This document shows, one piece after another, positions 59,424-64,000 of a stretch of DNA of 64,000 nt. The notes under the pieces are model-generated. The model was not told the DNA's origin and did no database searches. It saw nothing but the letters and a program-made list of their open reading frames with translations. Every line of letters starts with the position of its first letter. Position 1 is the stretch's first letter. Source of the stretch: Streptomyces sp. DH12 (lineage in GTDB: Bacteria; Actinomycetota; Actinomycetes; Streptomycetales; Streptomycetaceae); NCBI RefSeq assembly GCF_020873895.1, contig NZ_JAHWGT010000001.1, positions 186,001 to 250,000 on the forward strand, given 5' to 3'. Both the position numbers and the translations under genes were made by a program.

Positions 59424-61067
59424 TCAGAGGGTGCCGGTGATGCTCATGCCCGCGGGAGCCCCGGCGGTGCCGGTCAGGGCGACCCGCACGGCCGGAGTCC
59501 AGCTGCGGTCGGCGTGGCGGATGGTGTGGAGGAGCTTGCCGTCGTCGGTGACGGCGGTCACCTGGAGCTCGCCTGCCACGTGTGCGGCGCTGACGGACTT
59601 CGCGGTGACCCCGCCGAGGATGCCGGCGATGCTCCCGTACACGGTCCAACTGCCCGAGGCGCTGCGGATGGTGTGGTACTGCTTGGTGCCGTTGTCGGTG
59701 GCGATGACGACGTGCGCGTCGGTACCCACACCGGCGATCGCGACGGAGGAGACGGGGCCGGTGGTGCCCACCGCCTTGCTCATGTCGCCCCAGGCGGTCC
59801 ACTGCCCGGCGGTGTTGCGCACGGTGTGGTACGGCTTGCCGCCGGTGACCGCGATGGTCTGGAGCTGGCCCCCGACACTGGCGGTGGAGACGGACGTCAC
59901 CGTCCCGAGCGGGCCGGCGGCGCCGAGCACGTTGCCGAAGCGGGTCCACTTGCCGTCGGCGTCGCGGATGGTGTGGAACACCTTGCCGTCGGCCAGGGCG
60001 ACGACGTGCAGCTCCTGGCCGATGGAGACGGCGGCCACCTGCTTCAGGTTGCCGAGCACGCCGGCGACGGCGCCCACGTCGTTGAACGTGCTCCACGAGC
60101 CGTCCGCCGCGCGAATCGCGTGGCGCAGCGTGCCGGCGCTGTCGATGGCGAGGACGTGGGTGTCGCGGTTGACGCCCGCGGCGGCGACGCCCGAGGCGGA
60201 GGCCAGGACGCCGCCGGCGCGGCCCGCCTCGGACTCCACGTCGCGGAAGTCGGTCCAGGTGCCGTCGGCGAGTCGGACGCCCTGGAAGATGCCGCGGTCG
60301 GTCCGGACGAAGCTGCGGGACTTCCAACCCGGCTGCGCGGCGCGGACGTCCATGACCCACTGGCGCAGGTCGTCGACGCGGGCGGCCTCGGCGTTCCTGC
60401 GCGTCTCCGTCTCGGGGGTGCCGAGGCAACCGGCGCGCCACGAACGGCTGGAGAGGGCGACGACCTCGCCCGCGGCGTTGCTGACGGGGCCGCCGGCGTC
60501 GCCCTGGCAGATGGCGTCGCCGTTCTGACCGCCCTCGATGGCGAGCGCGGTCGGCGTGGCGGACGTGGTCGTGAAGGCGGCCGTGTGGACCTTGTCCGGT
60601 ACCCAGGTGGTCTTGGTACGGCCGTGCCCGGCGGCGGTCAGCGCGGTGCCGGCCTCGGGGGCGCTGCTCGCGAGCGTGGCCGGGGTGACGCCGGTGACCG
60701 GCCGGTCGAGCCGCGCCAGGAGCACGTCCCGGTCGGTGCGGGGGAACACCTCGGCGACCGAGAAGCTCTGGGCGCCCAGGGTGACCGCCACCGCTTCCGC
60801 CGGCTTGCCGGGCGTGATGCCGGTGCCCGGTGTGGCGGTGAAGCAGCTCTGTGAGGTGAGGAGCCACTGTGCCGCGACCAGCGTGCCGGAGCAGCCGCGG
60901 GAGTCGGCCGGGCCACCGACGGTGACCTGGGCGGTGTGGGCGAAAGCGCCGGTCGTGTCCGCGGCGCCGATGGCGGCGCTCGCGGTGTTCGCCGAGAGCA
61001 GGCCGGCGCCTATCGCCGCGGCGAGGCCGGCGGCCATCCACGTGGGGCGTGGACGGGTACGCAGCAT
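59424..61067 (-). CDS. Secreted trypsin-fold protein with lost catalytic residues plus beta-propeller-like repeats
   Basis: 547 residues. Signal peptide (TWMAAGLAAAIGAGLLSANTASA), then a chymotrypsin-type domain (about 35-285). The His of the usual TAAHC is replaced: residues 71-75 read TSQSC, so position 74 is Ser. The Asp is present (D114 in TDRDVLL). The usual GDSGGP reads GDAGGP (D190, A191), so the nucleophile is Ala. It is thus a pseudoprotease. Residues about 300-547 form six or so repeats (HVLAIDSAGTLRHAIRAADGSWSTF, HVVALADGKVFHTIRDADGKW, QTIAVTGGKPYHTVRN and so on) typical of a tectonin/lectin beta-propeller. It may bind sugars. ATG at 61067 with GAGGAA upstream. Confidence 0.85.
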   Translation of the reverse strand: MLRTRPRPTWMAAGLAAAIGAGLLSANTASAAIGAADTTGAFAHTAQVTVGGPADSRGCSGTLVAAQWLLTSQSCFTATPGTGITPGKPAEAVAVTLGAQSFSVAEVFPRTDRDVLLARLDRPVTGVTPATLASSAPEAGTALTAAGHGRTKTTWVPDKVHTAAFTTTSATPTALAIEGGQNGDAICQGDAGGPVSNAAGEVVALSSRSWRAGCLGTPETETRRNAEAARVDDLRQWVMDVRAAQPGWKSRSFVRTDRGIFQGVRLADGTWTDFRDVESEAGRAGGVLASASGVAAAGVNRDTHVLAIDSAGTLRHAIRAADGSWSTFNDVGAVAGVLGNLKQVAAVSIGQELHVVALADGKVFHTIRDADGKWTRFGNVLGAAGPLGTVTSVSTASVGGQLQTIAVTGGKPYHTVRNTAGQWTAWGDMSKAVGTTGPVSSVAIAGVGTDAHVVIATDNGTKQYHTIRSASGSWTVYGSIAGILGGVTAKSVSAAHVAGELQVTAVTDDGKLLHTIRHADRSWTPAVRVALTGTAGAPAGMSITGTL

Positions 61068-61350
61068 GGGTTCCTCTTTCGTCGGTCGAGCAGGGAGAAC
61101 CGACCGGGGTGCCCAGGGGGAGCCCCGTACGCCCCCCGGCCGACGAAGCTCGTGAAGAGTAACCGAGCCGCACCGAATATGTGATCTTCGAGCCGGGATT
61201 CCGCCCACGCACGTCCGCTCCGGCGCGGTCCGGAGCCCTCGCCGGGCCCGTGCTCCATCGCCTGCTGGCCGCCCCCTCCGCCGCGCCCGCGACGCCGCCG
61301 CTCCGCGCGGTGGCCCGGCGGCGGGGAAGGGGCGGGGGACGGGCCGTCGC

Positions 61351-61884
61351 TCAGCTGAGGCGTGCGGCGATGGTCCGGGCGCACTCCACGGCCTCGGCGT
61401 GGGTGGTGTCGACCTCCAGGTCGTAGGTCACGCCCCGGTGGACCAGCTCCGCCTGCGAGGCCGCCATCCCGATCGTCCGGTCCCCGCGGGCGACCTCGCG
61501 GCCCGCGGCCACCGCGGCGTCGCACCGGACGCCCACCCACAGCACGCGCGCCCCCTCCAGGGCCTCCCGCCACCGCCGCTGCGAGGACGCCCCGCCGAGG
61601 AACACCTCGTCGACGACGACCCGGGCGCCCGCGCGGACCATTGCGGCGATCCCCGCGATCCACATCGCTTCCAGCCTCCGGAACTCCGGACCGACGGACA
61701 CCTCGCCGTCCGCGGCGAACCCGATGCCGTCATCCGACACCTGCATGGACGCCGGCATGGCCTCGACCAGCGTGTCCGTCCCGAGGACCAGCCACGGGTC
61801 GGGCAGCACCGCCTGCAGGCAGCGGGCGATCCCGGACTTGCCCGAGCTGGAACCGCCGTTGAGCACGATCACCTGAGTCTTCAC
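61351..61884 (-). CDS. Chloramphenicol phosphotransferase-like kinase
   Basis: 177 residues. The P-loop is GGSSSGKS (10-17) after a short start KTQVIVLN. The motif [13 protein letters not shown] holds the family Asp near residue 37. [11 protein letters not shown] and [23 protein letters not shown] follow. Members phosphorylate chloramphenicol 3-OH or an unrelated hydroxyl. The GTG at 61884 lies 6 nt after a TATCGT -10 box (61891-61896), a leaderless layout. Confidence 0.83.
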   Translation of the reverse strand: MKTQVIVLNGGSSSGKSGIARCLQAVLPDPWLVLGTDTLVEAMPASMQVSDDGIGFAADGEVSVGPEFRRLEAMWIAGIAAMVRAGARVVVDEVFLGGASSQRRWREALEGARVLWVGVRCDAAVAAGREVARGDRTIGMAASQAELVHRGVTYDLEVDTTHAEAVECARTIAARLS

Positions 61885-62185
61885 CGCGCCACGATAGGTC
61901 GACCGCGCGGCCACCCGTACCGAATTTCGCCGCCGACCGCCCCGACCGCCCCGACCGCCCGGACTGTCCCGACCGTCCCCACCCGCGGGTGTTGGGCAGC
62001 GGTGTGCCGATCGGCGACGGTCGAGGCCGCCGGGACTACCGGGGTTTCCGGGGCTGCCGCGCCTGGCGGGGCCGGCGGGCCGGTGGACGGGGACCGCCCC
62101 GACTGCCTTGGGACCGCCCCCGCCCCGTTTTCTCCCCCCCGGTCCGATCGAGCACCGGAGGCCGGCCGACTCCCCCGTGTCCTGT
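61885..62185. other. Intergenic region with 9-bp repeats and a leaderless promoter
   Basis: The TATCGT box at 61891-61896 serves the CPT gene. Units gaccgcccc repeat three times from 61935. The rest has no gene. Between 62100 and 62185 lies the end side of the ArsC gene, with no clear terminator. Confidence 0.4.
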
Positions 62186-62599
62186 TCAGGCCGCCGGCTC
62201 GGGGGCGATCTCGGCGATCAGCCGCTCGACCAGGGTCCTGATCTCGTCGCGGATCGGGCGGACCGCCTCGACGCCCTGCCCGGCCGGGTCCTCCAGCCGC
62301 CAGTCCAGGTAGCGCTTGCCGGGGAAGACGGGGCAGGTGTCGCCGCAGCCCATGGTGATGCAGACGTCGGACGCCTTCACCGCGTCGACGGTGAGCACCT
62401 TCGGGACCTCCGCGGAGATGTCGATGCCCACCTCGGCCATGGCCGCGACGGCGGCCGGGTTGACGGCGGCGCCCGGGGCGGAGCCGGCGGAGCGGACTTC
62501 GACGCGGTCGCCCGCCAGGTGGGTCAGCCAGGCGGCGGCCATCTGGGAGCGCCCGGCGTTGTGGACGCAGACGAACAGGACGGACGGCTTCTCGGCCAT
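62186..62599 (-). CDS. arsC: Low-molecular-weight arsenate reductase
   Basis: 137 residues. The nucleophile loop is [16 protein letters not shown] (CX5R: Cys11 to Arg17). Other cysteines, [15 protein letters not shown] (three within 15 residues), match the thioredoxin- or mycothiol-linked group. It reduces arsenate to arsenite, for export by ACR3. Divergent from the arsR-ACR3 operon. ATG at 62599. Confidence 0.9.
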   Translation of the reverse strand: MAEKPSVLFVCVHNAGRSQMAAAWLTHLAGDRVEVRSAGSAPGAAVNPAAVAAMAEVGIDISAEVPKVLTVDAVKASDVCITMGCGDTCPVFPGKRYLDWRLEDPAGQGVEAVRPIRDEIRTLVERLIAEIAPEPAA

Positions 62600-62683
62600 G
62601 GTGGTGGTTCTCCCTCGTCGCGGCGGGCTCCGGCCGCCGACGCCGTACACCCGCTCGTACCAGCGGACGGTGATGTGACAGTA

Positions 62684-62697
62684 TCAGCGCATGCTGA
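62684..62697. promoter_or_regulatory. Palindrome over the arsR start codon
   Basis: TCAGC-gcat-GCTGA has perfect 5-bp arms and covers the ATG at 62691. It could be the binding site through which ArsR controls its own operon. Confidence 0.5.
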
Positions 62698-62999
62698 CTT
62701 CAGTCGATCCTGATGTGATCCGGGCGTTGGGTGACCCGCTCCGCCTGCGGATCGTGGCCCTGCTGGCGCGCGAGACGCTCTGCACGACACACCTGGTCGA
62801 GGAGACCGGAGCCCGGCAGACCAACCTCTCCAACCACCTCAGGGTGCTGCGCGAGGCCGGCATTGTGGACACCGAGCCGTGCGGCCGCTTCACCTACTAC
62901 AAGCTCAAGCCCGAGGTGCTGGCCGACCTGTCCGGGCAGTTCGCCGGACTCGCCGCCTCCGCCCGCAGCGCCGCCGAGAACAAGAGGGCCTGCCCGTGA
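62691..62999 (+). CDS. arsR: ArsR family regulator of the arsenite efflux operon
   Basis: 102 residues: VIRALGDPLRLRIVALLARETLCTTHLVEETGARQTNLSNHLRVLREAGIVDTEPCGRFTYYKL. The metal site differs from the other ArsR here: one Cys in CTTHL, another in EPCGR, and one at the C-terminus (RACP). ACR3 overlaps its stop by 4 nt, so the two form an operon. Confidence 0.88.
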   Translation: MLTSVDPDVIRALGDPLRLRIVALLARETLCTTHLVEETGARQTNLSNHLRVLREAGIVDTEPCGRFTYYKLKPEVLADLSGQFAGLAASARSAAENKRACP

Positions 63000-64000
63000 C
63001 CGCCACCGAGCCCACCACCGCTCGCCCCCGGAGCGCCGACGCGGCCGGCGACGACTCGATCGTCAGGAAGCTCTCCACCCTGGACCGCTACCTGGCGGTG
63101 TGGATCCTGCTGGCCATGGCCGCCGGCCTCGGGCTCGGACGGCTCGTCCCCGGCATGGACGACGCCCTCGCGAGGATCGAGATCGGCGGGATCTCCCTGC
63201 CCATCGCGCTCGGCCTGCTGGTCATGATGTACCCGGTGCTGGCCAAGGTCCGCTACGACCGGCTCGACCGCGTGACCGGCGACCGCAGACTGCTGGTCTC
63301 CTCGCTGGTCGTCAACTGGGTCGTCGGACCTGCGGTGATGTTCGCCCTGGCCTGGGTCTTCCTGCCGGACCTGCCCGAGTACCGCACCGGCCTGATCATC
63401 GTCGGTCTGGCCCGCTGCATCGCCATGGTCGTCATCTGGAACGACCTCGCCTGCGGCGACCGCGAGGCCGCGGCCGTCCTGGTGGCGCTCAACTCCGTGT
63501 TCCAGGTGTTCGCCTTCGGCCTGCTGGGCTGGTTCTACCTGGACCTGCTCCCGCGCCGGCTGCACCTCGGCGACGGCCAGGGCCTGGACGTGTCCGTCTG
63601 GCACATCGCCCTCAACGTCGTCGTCTTCCTCGGCCTCCCGCTGCTGGCAGGCTTCCTCACCCGCCGCGTCGGCGAGCGCAGGATGGGCCGGGAGGCGTAC
63701 GAGGCGCGTCTCCTGCCGAGGATCGGCCCGTGGGCGCTGTACGGACTGCTGTTCACGATCGTCGTCCTCTTCGCCCTGCAGGGCGGCACCATCACGTCCC
63801 GGCCGCTGGACGTCGCCCGCATCGCGCTGCCGCTCCTGGCCTACTTCGCGATCATGTTCTTCGGCACCTTCCTCCTCGGCAAGGGGCTGGGCCTGCCCTA
63901 CGACCGCACCACGACCCTGGCCTTCACCGCGGCGGGCAACAACTTCGAGCTGGCCATCGCAGTCGCCATCGCGACCTTCGGCGTCACGTCCGGCCAGGCG
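62996..64000 (+). CDS. ACR3-type arsenite efflux permease, C-terminus outside the window
   Basis: 335 codons of the gene are present. It has about nine TM segments. Typical parts are LARCIAMVVIWNDLACGDREAA (conserved Cys in TM4), VALNSVFQVFAFGLLGWFY and the conserved Glu in AGNNFELAIAVAIATFGV. It exports arsenite in exchange for protons. GTG at 62996 overlaps the ArsR stop. The right edge of the window cuts the end. Confidence 0.9.
   Translation, partial: MTATEPTTARPRSADAAGDDSIVRKLSTLDRYLAVWILLAMAAGLGLGRLVPGMDDALARIEIGGISLPIALGLLVMMYPVLAKVRYDRLDRVTGDRRLLVSSLVVNWVVGPAVMFALAWVFLPDLPEYRTGLIIVGLARCIAMVVIWNDLACGDREAAAVLVALNSVFQVFAFGLLGWFYLDLLPRRLHLGDGQGLDVSVWHIALNVVVFLGLPLLAGFLTRRVGERRMGREAYEARLLPRIGPWALYGLLFTIVVLFALQGGTITSRPLDVARIALPLLAYFAIMFFGTFLLGKGLGLPYDRTTTLAFTAAGNNFELAIAVAIATFGVTSGQA

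Overview
The window is chromosomal DNA of a high-GC actinomycete, almost certainly Streptomyces or a close relative. The evidence is very high GC with third-position bias, frequent GTG starts, many leaderless genes (a TAnnnT -10 box 6-10 nt before the start codon), a CebR-type operator, a WblC(WhiB7)-like promoter, families typical of Streptomyces (DUF5133, DUF3140, TioE, MetOD1 plus SpoIIE phosphatases), and secreted enzymes with Sec signals. No rRNA, tRNA, CRISPR array, prophage or large modular biosynthetic cluster is visible. The layout is that of an accessory chromosome region: single genes and two- or three-gene units that change strand often.

Left part (1-31 kb): a truncated secreted protein-arginine deiminase; a MetOD1 sensor overlapping a SpoIIE phosphatase and ending in a perfect 60-bp palindrome shared with a convergent secreted beta-propeller gene; a second multi-sensor SpoIIE phosphatase; a DinB-GNAT fusion; an Orn/Lys/Arg decarboxylase; an EF-hand protein; a STAS antagonist; a secreted adenosine deaminase; an anti-sigma-like ATPase; a serine hydrolase; a GDPD; a MarR regulator divergent from a membrane protein; a frameshifted Nudix gene; an AraC/NAD(P)-reductase pair; a VOC protein; an isochorismatase; and a Na+/H+-type antiporter. 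Together with the operon at 51-52.8 kb there are three SpoIIE phosphatases, two STAS proteins and one HATPase, the parts of partner-switching sigma regulation.

Middle (32.4-37 kb): the most unusual locus. A 63-residue peptide gene of lower GC, behind an AT-rich promoter region, is followed by four start/stop-overlapping genes: an unrecognised protein, two paralogous DUF6895-like proteins, and a class-C beta-lactamase-fold serine hydrolase. I read it as a candidate ribosomal-peptide or peptide-modifying operon. That is inference.

Right-middle (37-45 kb): an aminoglycoside-phosphotransferase-like kinase; an ArsR-VOC operon with its operator; a decayed IS5-family element; a TetR regulator divergent from a tiny membrane protein; a perfect inverted-repeat (MITE-like) element that supplies the amber stop of an erythromycin-esterase gene; a TioE regulator; and a half-length alanyl-tRNA synthetase homologue behind an alanine-rich leaderless leader ORF. 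A frameshifted GNAT gene follows.

Right part (45-64 kb): two arsenic loci (ArsR/ArsO at 45-47 kb; ArsC/ArsR/ACR3 at 62-64 kb) flank PAP2 and BrkB membrane proteins, an aldo/keto reductase, a SpoIIE-STAS operon, a CebR-box GH6 cellulase, an ABC-F protein with a leaderless MAFLFFV leader peptide under a WblC-like promoter, a DsbA-VKOR disulfide pair, a PLD-like protein, a secreted trypsin-fold protein that has lost catalytic His and Ser, and a chloramphenicol-phosphotransferase-like kinase. Several genes look like antibiotic or metal defence functions (APH, Ere, ABC-F, CPT, ars).
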